A stretch of 64,000 nucleotides of DNA from Bog-473 sp963755495 (lineage in GTDB: Bacteria; Actinomycetota; Acidimicrobiia; Acidimicrobiales; RAAP-2). Location: the NCBI GenBank assembly GCA_963755495.1, contig CAVWJS010000006.1, positions 682,001-746,000 of the forward strand, given 5' to 3'. The notes under the pieces are model-generated. The model made no database searches, was not told the origin of the DNA, and saw only the letters and a program-made list of their open reading frames with translations. Every line of letters starts with the position of its first letter. The first letter of the stretch is position 1. The position numbers and the translations under genes were made by a program. Below, in pieces: positions 17,881 to 27,381 of the stretch.

Positions 17881-18642
17881 GTGGTCAATACCAGCACGGT
17901 TGCAGCGTCCGACCTGACATCTGTTGACGTGACCTCTGTGCTGGGCCGCCCGCAGGGACGAAAGAACGTGCACCACGTGGGCGCCGACGATCGCTCGTCC
18001 AACCGGGTGCGCATCGTGGATGCCACCGTGCGATGCATGGCGCGCCACGGCCTGGCCAAGACAACCCTGGACGACATTGCCCGAGAAGCGAAGTCCTCCC
18101 GAGCCACGCTCTACCGGACGTTCCCGCGCGGCAAGGAGGCCATCGTGGCTGCCGTTGTGGAAACCGAGGTTGCCCGCTTGTTCTCATCGTTGGCGGTCGT
18201 CATGGGCGAAGCCACGGATCTCGAAGACGTCCTCGTGGCCGGTATGGTCGAATCGGCCCGACTTCTCGGAGCACACCGCGCCTTGGCATATCTGCTTTCC
18301 TACGAGCCTGGCGTGATCTTGCCCCATCTCACGTTTTCCGATCTGGATCGGGTCCTCTTCGCTGCCGGTGACTTTGCCGCCCCGTTTTTTGCACGCTGGC
18401 TCTCGCCGGACGAGGCCTCCCGGGCGGCGGAGTGGGCTATACGCATTGTGCTCGCATATATGGCTGATCCCGCTCCGGAGACTGATTTGGCAGATCCTGA
18501 TGACACCCGCGCCCTCGTGCGCGCGTTCGTGATGCCGGGAATTCTCGCTCTCCGAGAAACGACTCCTGCAGCGACGCCGACGTCCGCAACGCCCGACCAA
18601 TCGACTCCTTCCATCCAAGCCGCCAAGGAGACATCGCGATGA
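17881..18642 (+). CDS. TetR-family transcriptional regulator
   Basis: The protein has about 50 polar residues before the HTH, which reads GLAKTTLDDIAREAKSSRAT followed by LYRTFPRGKEAIVAAVV. The helical ligand-binding domain runs to about residue 225, and the last 30 residues are Thr/Pro/Ser-rich. The GTG at 17881 is preferred because the promoter predicts transcription starting there. The stop overlaps the ATG of the ferritin-like gene by 4 bp, so regulator and diiron protein form one operon. The N terminus could be shorter, starting nearer the HTH. The ligand is unknown. Confidence 0.85.
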   Translation: MVNTSTVAASDLTSVDVTSVLGRPQGRKNVHHVGADDRSSNRVRIVDATVRCMARHGLAKTTLDDIAREAKSSRATLYRTFPRGKEAIVAAVVETEVARLFSSLAVVMGEATDLEDVLVAGMVESARLLGAHRALAYLLSYEPGVILPHLTFSDLDRVLFAAGDFAAPFFARWLSPDEASRAAEWAIRIVLAYMADPAPETDLADPDDTRALVRAFVMPGILALRETTPAATPTSATPDQSTPSIQAAKETSR

Positions 18643-19799
18643 CCACCGTTGACGACAGCAACCGCGCTCTGATGAAGACCAACTTCGAACTCATCGGCCG
18701 CGAGAAGATTGACGATCTCGAAGCCGTGGTCAGCTTCGTGGGGCACTACGACGACCAAGGGTTTCATCGTGTGCCCGATAACTGCCCCGCCGAGTTCACG
18801 TGGGACTACGACAAGGGAGCCAAGCCCCAGCTCGACAAGCTCTACGAGAAGGCCAAGAAAGCCCAATGGAACGGCCAGACAGACCTCGACTGGTCGATCG
18901 AGGTCGACCAAGAAAAGGTCGTGATGAATAACGCCGCGGCAAATCAGGACCAGATGCAGTGGGGCCCGGCCGAGCTTGCCGGCACCGTCCTCGAGACGTG
19001 GCGCGACAAGGAGTGGCTGAAATTCGGCATGGAGAACCAGAACTGGTTGCTCTCCCAGTTCATGCACGGGGAACAGGGAGCGCTGCTGTGCACGGCCAAA
19101 ATTGTCGAGACCGTCCCTTGGATCGATGCCAAGTATTACGCCGCGACCCAGGTAATGGATGAGGCGCGTCACGTGGAGGTTTTCTCCAGGTACCTCGACA
19201 CCAAGTTGTCCGGGCACTATCCCATGAACGGGCACCTCGGCCTGCTCCTCGACGACATCGTGAGCGATTCGCGGTGGGACATGACGTATCTCGGCATGCA
19301 GATCATGGTCGAGGGTCTAGCCCTGGCTGCGTTCGGCTTCATTCACTCCATGACTACCGAGCCGTTGCTCAAAAAGATGCTCCGCTACGTGATGGCGGAT
19401 GAGGCGCGCCACGTCGCCTTCGGCGTGCTGAGCCTGCAGGAGTACTACAAGGAGCTCAGCTCGGCCGAGTTGCGTGAGCGACAGGAGTTTGCATTCGAGG
19501 CGGCAATCCGCATGAAGGATCGCTTGATCATGCAGGAGGTGTGGGAGCGCCTCGAGGTGCCGAAGGCTGATGTGGTCAAGGTGTATTCCCACGCACCTGA
19601 TCGAGACGATTTCCAGATCCTTTTGTTCTCCAAGATCGTGCCCAATCTGAGAAAGCTCGGCCTGTTGGACGCCGCCGATGGCTGGCTGCGGGAGAAGTTC
19701 ACCGATATGGGCGCCATTGCATTTGAGCACCTCACGGACTCAACGGAGGAAGAAGACGCCTTTGCGGACGGCTCGCCCGCCGAGCGTCAGGTCGCCTGA
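18639..19799 (+). CDS. Ferritin-like diiron-domain protein
   Basis: This 386-aa, mostly helical protein carries two DEARHV motifs (QVMDEARHVEVFSRYLD and YVMADEARHVAFGVLS) and an upstream Glu in HGEQGALL and in VEGLALAAFGF. That is the ExxH pattern of a carboxylate-bridged diiron centre in the ferritin-like/R2 superfamily. Such proteins include oxygenases and oxidases acting on lipids or amines; the exact reaction cannot be told from sequence. It is coupled by ATGA overlap to the TetR gene upstream, which suggests substrate-responsive control. A distinct small ferritin-like protein is encoded at 38535. Confidence 0.75.
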   Translation: MTTVDDSNRALMKTNFELIGREKIDDLEAVVSFVGHYDDQGFHRVPDNCPAEFTWDYDKGAKPQLDKLYEKAKKAQWNGQTDLDWSIEVDQEKVVMNNAAANQDQMQWGPAELAGTVLETWRDKEWLKFGMENQNWLLSQFMHGEQGALLCTAKIVETVPWIDAKYYAATQVMDEARHVEVFSRYLDTKLSGHYPMNGHLGLLLDDIVSDSRWDMTYLGMQIMVEGLALAAFGFIHSMTTEPLLKKMLRYVMADEARHVAFGVLSLQEYYKELSSAELRERQEFAFEAAIRMKDRLIMQEVWERLEVPKADVVKVYSHAPDRDDFQILLFSKIVPNLRKLGLLDAADGWLREKFTDMGAIAFEHLTDSTEEEDAFADGSPAERQVA

Positions 19800-19874
19800 G
19801 CCTGAACCTGAGCGTCCCACCAGAGCTCCCGCGTGCCGTCAAACGGTGGGGGCGGCTGGTAGCGTGAACGGTTG

Positions 19875-20804
19875 ATGGAGACTTCGCCGAGCGCGCCACG
19901 GTTCGGGCGTGTGATCACCGCCATGGTGACCCCCTTCGACGAAGCAGGCGCCCTCGACATCGACGCATCCGTCGAACTGGCTCGCTGGTTGGCCGCCCAC
20001 GGGAGCGATGGGTTGGTGCTGAGCGGGTCCACCGGAGAGAGCTCCGTGCTCACCGACGAAGAGAAGCTCGACCTCTGGCGCGCCGTCGCGGCAGCGGTCA
20101 GCATCCCGGTTATCGCCGGTACCGGGTCCAATGACACCGAGCACTCGGTACGGCTGACGGCGCAGGCGGCGTCCTGCGGCATCGACGGCGTGCTGGTGGT
20201 CACGCCGTACTACAACCGCCCGTCGCAGTCTGGCCTCTACGAGCACTTCCGGGCCGTGGCCGAGGCCGCCGGCGGACTGCCCGTCACCCTCTATGACATT
20301 CCGGTGCGTACGGGCCGCCGTATTGCGGCTTCCACTATCGTGCGCCTGGCCCATGACGTTCCGGCGATCGTCGCGCTCAAGGACGCCGCAGGGGACCCCG
20401 CGGGATCGGCGCACCTGGCCGCCCGGGTGCCGGCCGGCTTCGAGATCTACAGCGGCGACGACGTGATGACGCTGCCGTTGCTGGCTGTCGGAGCCGTGGG
20501 AGCCATCAGTGTGGCGTCGCACTGGATCGGCCCGCAGTTCAAGTCCGTGATCGAGTCGTTTCTGCGCGGTGATCTGGCCGAAGCGATCACCGGCAATGCG
20601 AAGCTGCTCGATGCCATCGACTTCCAGTCGAGCGAGGAGTATCCGAACCCGCTCCCGGCCAAAGCGATCTGCCGGGCCATGGGTCTGCGGGTGGGACAGT
20701 GCCGTTTGCCGATGGGTCAATCGTCCGCCGAGCTCGACTCTCAGGCCGCCAAGATCCTGGCGGCCTATGGCCCCCCGATTGCAACGGGCCAACCGGTTGC
20801 CTGA
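19875..20804 (+). CDS. dapA: 4-hydroxy-tetrahydrodipicolinate synthase
   Basis: DapA condenses pyruvate with aspartate semialdehyde. The TIM barrel shows ITAMVTPFDEAGALDIDASV, LSGSTGESSVLTDEEKLDLW, VVTPYYNRPSQSGLYEHF with the catalytic Tyr, and IVALKDAAGD with the Schiff-base Lys. The ATG at 19875 is chosen; a TTG directly before it is also possible. The last 38 nt overlap the likely start of the RNase J gene. Synteny dapA-rnj is common in actinobacteria. Confidence 0.95.
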   Translation: METSPSAPRFGRVITAMVTPFDEAGALDIDASVELARWLAAHGSDGLVLSGSTGESSVLTDEEKLDLWRAVAAAVSIPVIAGTGSNDTEHSVRLTAQAASCGIDGVLVVTPYYNRPSQSGLYEHFRAVAEAAGGLPVTLYDIPVRTGRRIAASTIVRLAHDVPAIVALKDAAGDPAGSAHLAARVPAGFEIYSGDDVMTLPLLAVGAVGAISVASHWIGPQFKSVIESFLRGDLAEAITGNAKLLDAIDFQSSEEYPNPLPAKAICRAMGLRVGQCRLPMGQSSAELDSQAAKILAAYGPPIATGQPVA

Positions 20805-22485
20805 AAAACAGAGATCACGCCCCAAGGCGTCCCCTGTCCGCGTCGTTTTCCTCGGCGGGCTCGGCGAGATTGGTCGTAACTGCGCCTGCATCGAGGTGGG
20901 CGGCCGCATCATTGTTCTTGACTGCGGCATCATGTTTCCCGACGCCGATATGCCAGGCGTCGATCTGGTCCTCCCCGAATTCACCTACCTGCGAGAGCGT
21001 GCTGACAAGGTCGATGGCATCGTCCTCACGCACGGTCACGAGGATCACACCGGCGGGCTGGCGTACCTATTGCGCGATCTGCAAGTCCCGATATACGGCT
21101 CCGAGCTGACAGTCGGGCTGGCCCGGCATCGGGTCGAAGAAGCCGGGCTGGGTCATCGCACGGAGTTCATCGCGGTCGGTGACGGCGAGCGAATTCGTAT
21201 CGGGCCCTGCGATGTGGAGTTCATTCCGGTGACCCATTCGGTCCCCAACGCGTTCGCCATTGCTTTCCACACGCCACAGGGCGTCATATTGCATTCGGGC
21301 GACTTCAAGATCGACCTACAGCCGGTCGACGGGCGCCGGACCGACCTGTCACGCATGGGTGAGTTGGCGCGTACCGACGGTATCCGCCTTCTCTTGTCCG
21401 ACTCCACCAACGCCGAGGAACCTGGCTTCACCGAGTCGGAGTCCTCCGTGGGCGTCACGCTACGGCGTGTCATTGCAGCCCAACCTGGGAAGCGCATCAT
21501 CGTGGCCTGCTTCGCCAGCCATATGCACCGGGTGCAACAGATCATCGATGCGGCCGTCGCCAACGGTCGCAAGGTGGCAACACTGGGCCGCTCAATGGGG
21601 AAGAACGTCGAGCTCGGTACGCGCCTTGGCATCATCTCCATCCCCAAGGGAACGCTGGTCGATATTGAGCACGTCGACACCGTTCCCCCGGGAGAGATGT
21701 GTGTGATCTCGACCGGTTCGCAGGGCGAGCCGATGTCGGCACTTTCCCTTATGGCGACGGGCGACAACAAATGGCTTCAGGTCGGCGAGGGTGACGTCGT
21801 GATCATCAGTGCGCACCCGATCCCGGGCAACGAGTGGTCGGTCGGTCGGGTTATCGACGAGCTCTATCGGCGTGGAGCTGAAGTGATTCACACCGGAGCC
21901 GAAGCAGTCCATGTCAGCGGCCACGCCCGACAGGGAGAACTGCGCACCCTGATGTCGGTGACGTGCCCGGAGTGCTTCGTGCCGGTTCACGGCGAATACC
22001 GGCACATGGTCCACCACGTCCGGATCGGGTTGTCAATGGGGATCGCTCCCTCCAAGGTGCTTCTGTGCGAAGACGGTGACGCCGTGCAACTCAATGCTCA
22101 GGGGATCACTCGCGACGGCAAGGTGCCGGCCGGCTACGTGTACGTCGACGGCACGGTGGGCGACATCGGCCACGGTGTGCTGCGTGATCGTCAGAAACTG
22201 GCCGAGGAGGGGGTGGTGATGGTGGTCGTTACCGTCGACACCCGTCAGGGCTCGTTGAGCGGACCGCCGGTAATCGAGACCCGGGGGTGGGTGCACGCCC
22301 CCGAAGCAGAAGAGCTTTTGGGCGAGGCCAGCGATGTGGTCGGCGCCGCGGTGACGCAGGCCCTGAAAGACGGTACCCGTGACAGCGAGGCGCTCAGTCG
22401 TCACGCGCGCAAGGCCTTGGGCAAGATTGTCGGTGATCGCACGCGGCGACGGCCGATGATCGTCCCTGTCGTCTTGATGGTGTAG
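20767..22485 (+). CDS. rnj: Ribonuclease J
   Basis: RNase J is a metallo-beta-lactamase/beta-CASP ribonuclease with endo- and 5'-exonuclease activity in mRNA and rRNA processing. The zinc motif HGHEDHTGG is in IVLTHGHEDHTGGL, with further motifs THSVPNAFAIAF, LHSGDFK and DSTNAE, and the beta-CASP SGHARQGEL and PVHGEYRH. The frame is open further upstream inside dapA. The ATG at 20767 and a TTG at 20797 are both plausible; the basic segment RLPEKQRSRPKASPVRVVFL begins the domain. From 20767 the protein is 572 aa, close to the usual 560. Confidence 0.95.
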   Translation: MAPRLQRANRLPEKQRSRPKASPVRVVFLGGLGEIGRNCACIEVGGRIIVLDCGIMFPDADMPGVDLVLPEFTYLRERADKVDGIVLTHGHEDHTGGLAYLLRDLQVPIYGSELTVGLARHRVEEAGLGHRTEFIAVGDGERIRIGPCDVEFIPVTHSVPNAFAIAFHTPQGVILHSGDFKIDLQPVDGRRTDLSRMGELARTDGIRLLLSDSTNAEEPGFTESESSVGVTLRRVIAAQPGKRIIVACFASHMHRVQQIIDAAVANGRKVATLGRSMGKNVELGTRLGIISIPKGTLVDIEHVDTVPPGEMCVISTGSQGEPMSALSLMATGDNKWLQVGEGDVVIISAHPIPGNEWSVGRVIDELYRRGAEVIHTGAEAVHVSGHARQGELRTLMSVTCPECFVPVHGEYRHMVHHVRIGLSMGIAPSKVLLCEDGDAVQLNAQGITRDGKVPAGYVYVDGTVGDIGHGVLRDRQKLAEEGVVMVVVTVDTRQGSLSGPPVIETRGWVHAPEAEELLGEASDVVGAAVTQALKDGTRDSEALSRHARKALGKIVGDRTRRRPMIVPVVLMV

Positions 22486-22508
22486 AGCCGTCCAGAAAGC
22501 GCGAAGAA

Positions 22509-23528
22509 TCAGAGCAGCGAAAGCTGCTCGCCGGCAGTGAGCTTCACGGGCGTGGCTGCTGCAGGCGCCGGAGCGTAGGTGGCTCTTCCGGTCACGCCGC
22601 ACCGCAGGGCGGTGGCTCGGACCACCTCGGCGATGCGGTCCCGCTCGGTTTGCGCCTGATAGGCACCGCCCTGGAATCGCTCCCGATAGAGCGCCAACAG
22701 ATCGGGCCGGACCTGGTTGAGCCACTCGAAGTAGTGCTCGCGCACCCTGCCTCTGAGGTGCAGGGCGACGCCGGTGACGGAGACCGCCCCGGCCCCGGCT
22801 GCCGCCTCGGCCACCGATCGCAATTGGTCGTCGGAGTCGGAGAGTCCGGGCAGCACGGGCGCGACGAGGACACCGCACGAGATGCCGGCGTCGGTCAACC
22901 GCCGCAAGGCGGCGAGGCGTTGATCCGGTGGTGGCGTACCTGGCTCGCTCAACTTCCATACGGCACGGTCGAGGCAGCCGACCGAAAAGTTGATCGCGAC
23001 CTTGGTACGTGAAGTAGCTCGTGCCAATGCGGCCGAGTCCCGCAGGATGAGAGTCGACTTGGTCAAGATGCTGAACGGATTTCGCGCCTCCGACAAGACG
23101 TCGACCATGCCCTGGGTGAGGTGGTACTTCCCCTCGGCATGCTGGTAGGGGTCGGTGTTGGTGCCCATGGCAATGTGGTCGCCGTCCCACTTGGAAGCCC
23201 GCAGTTCGGCCCGCAGCCGCTCGACTGCGTTGATCTTGACCACGATGCGCTTCTCGAAGTCGTCGCCGATGTTCAGGCCCAGATAGTCGTGCGTCGGTCG
23301 GGCGAAGCAGTAGGCACACGCATGGCTGCAACCTCTATAGCAATTGATGGTGTGACGGAAGGGCATGGCGCTCTCGGGAGGAACCGTGTTGATGATGGTG
23401 CGGGCATTGACATGGAGAAACTCCAGGCCGGCGTAAGCGCCTTTGCCCACGTGGCGGGTGGCTGCCCGCTCATCGGCGAAGAGCGTGCTGGCGTCGTCAT
23501 CGTCTGCCAACTTCCAGCGCAGCGACAT
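22509..23528 (-). CDS. Rv2578c-family radical SAM protein
   Basis: The 4Fe-4S motif CSHACAYC lies in NCYRGCSHACAYCFARPTHD, and the C-terminal LSLL end resembles Rv2578c-type proteins. These are spore-photoproduct-lyase-like radical SAM proteins of unknown reaction. In-frame ATGs at 23549, 23540 and 23528 are possible starts. I choose 23528 (MSLRWKLADDD) because the first two lie in or beside a LexA box, which should be promoter DNA. The gene is convergent with rnj, divergent from ftsK, and probably SOS-controlled. Confidence 0.85.
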   Translation of the reverse strand: MSLRWKLADDDDASTLFADERAATRHVGKGAYAGLEFLHVNARTIINTVPPESAMPFRHTINCYRGCSHACAYCFARPTHDYLGLNIGDDFEKRIVVKINAVERLRAELRASKWDGDHIAMGTNTDPYQHAEGKYHLTQGMVDVLSEARNPFSILTKSTLILRDSAALARATSRTKVAINFSVGCLDRAVWKLSEPGTPPPDQRLAALRRLTDAGISCGVLVAPVLPGLSDSDDQLRSVAEAAAGAGAVSVTGVALHLRGRVREHYFEWLNQVRPDLLALYRERFQGGAYQAQTERDRIAEVVRATALRCGVTGRATYAPAPAAATPVKLTAGEQLSLL

Positions 23529-23542
23529 AGCGCCTAGCATAG

Positions 23543-23556
23543 CGAACATATGTTCG
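23543..23556. promoter_or_regulatory. LexA (SOS) box between the radical SAM gene and ftsK
   Basis: CGAACATATGTTCG is a perfect 14-bp palindrome matching the actinobacterial/Gram-positive LexA consensus CGAAC-N4-GTTCG. It sits in the short divergent region and could repress both genes. LexA itself is encoded at 43440-44069. Confidence 0.88.
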
Positions 23557-23569
23557 TCTCCGAAAGTGG

Positions 23570-25987
23570 GTGTCCCCCGAACTGGGCACGACCAGCGGTA
23601 ATCTGCCTCCTACTGTGGTGACCACGAAGCGCCGACCTGTCGCGCCGCGCACCCCGGCCCGCAAGAGCAGTTCCCGTGGCGCGCACTCAGCACCCCGAAA
23701 GCGCGTAGCGGCGCCCGCGCCGGCACCCTCCATCTTGCGCCGCCACTCGGCCGATCTGTGGTCGATCGGGCTTGTCACGCTGGGTGTGCTGCTGGCGTTG
23801 GCCGTCTGGGGTGATTCGCTCGGCCCAATCGGCAACGGCGTCGACACGGGGTTGGCCACCGTGCTGGGCTGGACGCGGATCCTCATCCCGATCATTGCCG
23901 TGGGTGCCGGCGTGGTGCTCTTGGTGGAACGGGAACGACCCGAGCCTCTGCGCACCGGCATTGGCGCTGCTCTCGGCATTATCGGCTTCTGTGGCTTGGG
24001 GCAGCTCGCCAAGCACAATCCTCCGTTTCACCCGTCCGCCAACCTTCGCCAAGCGGGGGGCTGGGTGGGAGCTCTCGCTGGTCGTCCGCTCCATGCCGGC
24101 ATCGGTTCGGCCGGCGCCGGCGTGCTCTTCGTCGCTCTTGTCTTGGTCGCCGGTTTGATCGCGACCGGGGTGTCATTAGCCACGTTCGGACGGATCGTCG
24201 GCACCGGGGCCAGTGCCCTCGGTTCCACGTTGGCCTCGTGGTGGAACAGCGGCGTCGCCGTGGATGGCCCAGAGACCGATGAACCGGTGGTGAAGGCGAA
24301 ACGAGTGAAAGCTGAGCGCCCGCAAACGGCGCCAGAACCCGAGGAAGAGCCAGAGCTCGCTCTCAGCCCAGCCGAGTCTGCGCCCGAGGCCGAGCCGGAG
24401 CTGGCGCGGCCCGCGGCCGTGGTGGCCGCCATGCCGAAGGCCGGAAGCTCCTGGGTCCTGCCCAGCATCAATATCCTCTCGGCGACCAAGCAGCTGAGCC
24501 ACGATCTGCGCCAACTCGAAGCAGCGGGACAGACATTGGTGGCGGCCCTCGAGGCCCACGGCGTGACGACCACGCTGCTGGGCAAGACCGTGGGGCCGAC
24601 CGTGACCCGTTTCGAACTGGAGTTGGGGCCGGGGGTCAAGGTGGCCCGCGTGACGAGCCTCTCGCGTGACATCGCCTACGCCATGGCATCTCCCGACGTG
24701 CGGATCCTGGCCCCCATCCCCGGGAAGTCGGCCATCGGGGTCGAGGTGCCGAACCGAACCCGCCAGCTGGTGGCGTTGCGTGACATCCTCGATTCGCCGG
24801 AAGCACATACGGCCACGCATCCCCTCGAAGTGGCCATGGGCCGGGACATCGCGGGGCGGGCCGTCATGTCCAACCTGGCCGAAATGCCGCACATCCTTAT
24901 TTCTGGGGCTACCGGAGCGGGGAAGTCGTCGTGCATCAACTCCATCATCACCTCGGTGCTCATGCGCAGCACACCCGAACAGGTGCGGCTCATGTTGATC
25001 GACCCCAAGCGTGTGGAGCTGGGCCAGTACAACGGCCTGCAGCATCTGGTGAGCCCGGTCGTGGTGGATCCCAAGAAGGCTGCCAACGCCCTCCAATGGG
25101 CGGTCAAGGAGATGGAACGCCGCTACGACCTGCTGGCCGAGAACGGCATGCGGGACATCACCGGGTACAACTTGGCTCTGGCGGCGGGGGAGATCACACC
25201 GGCGGGGCCGCCGTCGGACAAGAAGCGAATTGCCGAGACAACGGCGAAGGCGCTCGGCGAAGACCATCCGACGGTGTACAAGGACGAAGAGATCGACGAC
25301 CAGCCACGGCTCCCCGAAGTCCTGCCGTTCATCCTCATCGTGGTCGACGAGTTGAACGACCTGATGATGGTGGCGGCACGCGATGTCGAGGACTCCGTCG
25401 TGCGTATTGCGCAGATGGCCCGCGCCGTCGGGATCCACCTCGTGCTGGCAACCCAGCGCCCGTCGGTCGATGTCATCACCGGCGTCATCAAGGCCAACAT
25501 TCCCAGCCGGATGGCGTTGTCGGTGTCGTCGCTCGCCGATAGCCGGGTGATCTTGGACCAGGCGGGTGCGGAGCGGTTAGTCGGCAAAGGTGACATGTTG
25601 CTGCTGACGGCCTCATCGAATGTCCCCCGTCGCCTCCAGGCGCCTTGGGTCTCCGAGAAAGAGGTGCGCGATGTCGTGCATCACTGGCAAGCCCAAGGGG
25701 GGATGACCGAGCCCGTTGTGGGTATCGAGAACGTCCTCGAGGGATTACCGGGAGGAATCGAAGGGGTCGACGATGATGACGACGAGCTCCTCTCCGCCGC
25801 GATGGATCTCGTCGTGCGCTCCCAATTGGGGTCGACGTCGATGCTGCAGCGCAAGTTCCGCGTGGGCTTCGCCCACGCCGGGAGGTTGATGGACCTGCTC
25901 GAGCGCAAGGGCGTGGTAGGTCCGAGCGAGGGCTCGAAGGCGCGTCAGGTGTTGATGACGCCCGACGAGTTCGACTCGATGAGTTGA
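23570..25987 (+). CDS. ftsK: DNA translocase FtsK/SpoIIIE
   Basis: FtsK pumps chromosomal DNA at the division septum. Four hydrophobic helices lie in residues 60-220 (LWSIGLVTLGVLLALAVWG, ILIPIIAVGAGVVLL and others). An acidic linker is followed by the motor with Walker A GATGAGKSS and Walker B ILIVVDELNDLMM. A C-terminal winged-helix gamma domain recognises KOPS (STSMLQRKFRVGFAHAGRLM). The length of 805 aa is normal. GTG codons at 23570, 23615 and 23618 are possible starts. A LexA box lies 13 bp before the first; ftsK is SOS-linked in E. coli, so damage control here is plausible. Confidence 0.94.
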   Translation: MSPELGTTSGNLPPTVVTTKRRPVAPRTPARKSSSRGAHSAPRKRVAAPAPAPSILRRHSADLWSIGLVTLGVLLALAVWGDSLGPIGNGVDTGLATVLGWTRILIPIIAVGAGVVLLVERERPEPLRTGIGAALGIIGFCGLGQLAKHNPPFHPSANLRQAGGWVGALAGRPLHAGIGSAGAGVLFVALVLVAGLIATGVSLATFGRIVGTGASALGSTLASWWNSGVAVDGPETDEPVVKAKRVKAERPQTAPEPEEEPELALSPAESAPEAEPELARPAAVVAAMPKAGSSWVLPSINILSATKQLSHDLRQLEAAGQTLVAALEAHGVTTTLLGKTVGPTVTRFELELGPGVKVARVTSLSRDIAYAMASPDVRILAPIPGKSAIGVEVPNRTRQLVALRDILDSPEAHTATHPLEVAMGRDIAGRAVMSNLAEMPHILISGATGAGKSSCINSIITSVLMRSTPEQVRLMLIDPKRVELGQYNGLQHLVSPVVVDPKKAANALQWAVKEMERRYDLLAENGMRDITGYNLALAAGEITPAGPPSDKKRIAETTAKALGEDHPTVYKDEEIDDQPRLPEVLPFILIVVDELNDLMMVAARDVEDSVVRIAQMARAVGIHLVLATQRPSVDVITGVIKANIPSRMALSVSSLADSRVILDQAGAERLVGKGDMLLLTASSNVPRRLQAPWVSEKEVRDVVHHWQAQGGMTEPVVGIENVLEGLPGGIEGVDDDDDELLSAAMDLVVRSQLGSTSMLQRKFRVGFAHAGRLMDLLERKGVVGPSEGSKARQVLMTPDEFDSMS

Positions 25988-27376
25988 GCCTCCCGGACCC
26001 GCCACCCACCGTGGCGGCGCCGTTCGGGTCGAACGAACCTGGGAGGGCGAGCAGCATTCGGGGGGTTCCCGGAGGCCGCACAAGGCCGTCCTCGTTGCGA
26101 CCGACGCCCTCGCACCGGTCAACGTCCTCGCACCAAGGTCGTGGCCGTCTCCGCGGCTATGGCCGTGGCCACGGGCGACGGCGCCGGCTCACCGTGACAG
26201 CGTTGAGCCTGGTCCTGGTGCTCGTGTTGGGAGCGCTGGCTGCCGTCCGACTGAATGCAGCGGCTCCGGTGGCCGCCGTGACGACGACGATGCCAACCCA
26301 CGTCTCGGTGGCCGCTTTACCCGTGTCATTACCGTGGCCGTCCACCGGACAGTCGGCTATTGCGGTGCCTTCAAATTGGCATCGACGTGACGTCGGGTCC
26401 GGAACAGCCAGTCCCCATCGCCAGCCTCACGAAAATGATGACGGCGTTTCTCATTCTCCGCGATCACCCTTTGCATCCTGGTGAAGGCGGCCCCCGCATC
26501 ACCATGACCCAGGCCGACCTCGACGATTTCGAGACCGACACCGTCGAGGACCAGGCCAACGCGCAGGTGGCAGTGGGGGAGGTTCTGACCGAACGCCAAT
26601 TGCTCGAGGGGCTCTTGGTGCATTCAGCCGACAACTTCGCCGATACCCTGGCGCGCTGGGACGCGGGTGACATCCCGACGTTCGTGGTGAAAATGAACTC
26701 CGCCGCGACGCGCCTTGGCATGCACCATACGCACTACGCCGACCCCAGTGGATTCGACCAGGGTTCGCTGTCCACTGCAGGCGATCTCTTGAAGCTGGCG
26801 GCACGCGACATGGACAATCCGACGTTCGCCTCCATCGTCAAGATGAGCTCAGTCACCCTGCCGGTGGCGGGCAGGATTTGGACGTACACCCCTTGGCTGG
26901 GGTTTGACGGGGTGATCGGGGTCAAGTCAGGCTTCACCACTGCCGCAGGGGGCTGTGACGTCGTGGCTGTCGTGCGAAGGGTGCACGGGAAGGAGGCCAT
27001 GATTCTCGCTGCGGTGACCGGGCAGACCGGAGAGCAAGTCCTGGCGGTCGCCGGCTACCTGGCCTTGAACCTGGCCGATCATGTCGGTGTTTCCATTGGC
27101 TCCGATCCTGTCGTCCGGGCGGGGGAGCGAATTGCCAAGGTCACAGTGGCCGGCCGCACCGTCGAAGCAACGGCCGCATCGACCGTCACCATGCTGAGTT
27201 GGCCTGGTGTCGATGCATATCGCCACATGACCCCGGGCCGCACGGTACGCGCCGGCGCCAAGGCGGGCACACGCATCGGGTCCGCCGTGGTCGAATTGGG
27301 GACGCAGCGGGCGGTGATCGCGGTGCGCCTCCGCAAGCCGCTTCCCAAGGCGACTGTGCTCCAACGCCTATTCTGA
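25984..27376 (+). CDS. D-alanyl-D-alanine carboxypeptidase (S11 / PBP5-type), frameshifted
   Basis: The product trims peptidoglycan stem peptides. The first frame encodes an Arg-rich head, one membrane helix (TVTALSLVLVLVLGALAAVR) and LPWPSTGQSAIAVP. The second frame, entered near 26370, continues IGIDVTSGPEQPVPIASLTK (SxxK), then SADNFAD (SxN) and GVKSGFT (KSG triad). The joined protein fits the family, so one base is missing or extra near 26370. The TTG at 25984 overlaps the ftsK stop; a start nearer the membrane helix is also possible. Sequence error or recent pseudogene cannot be separated here. Confidence 0.82.
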
Positions 27377-27381
27377 GGGCC

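Noticed and set aside
17606..17881. 91-aa plus-strand reading frame between the rhomboid and TetR genes
   Set aside because: It translates the GC-rich tandem repeat and the promoter region and has no family-like content.
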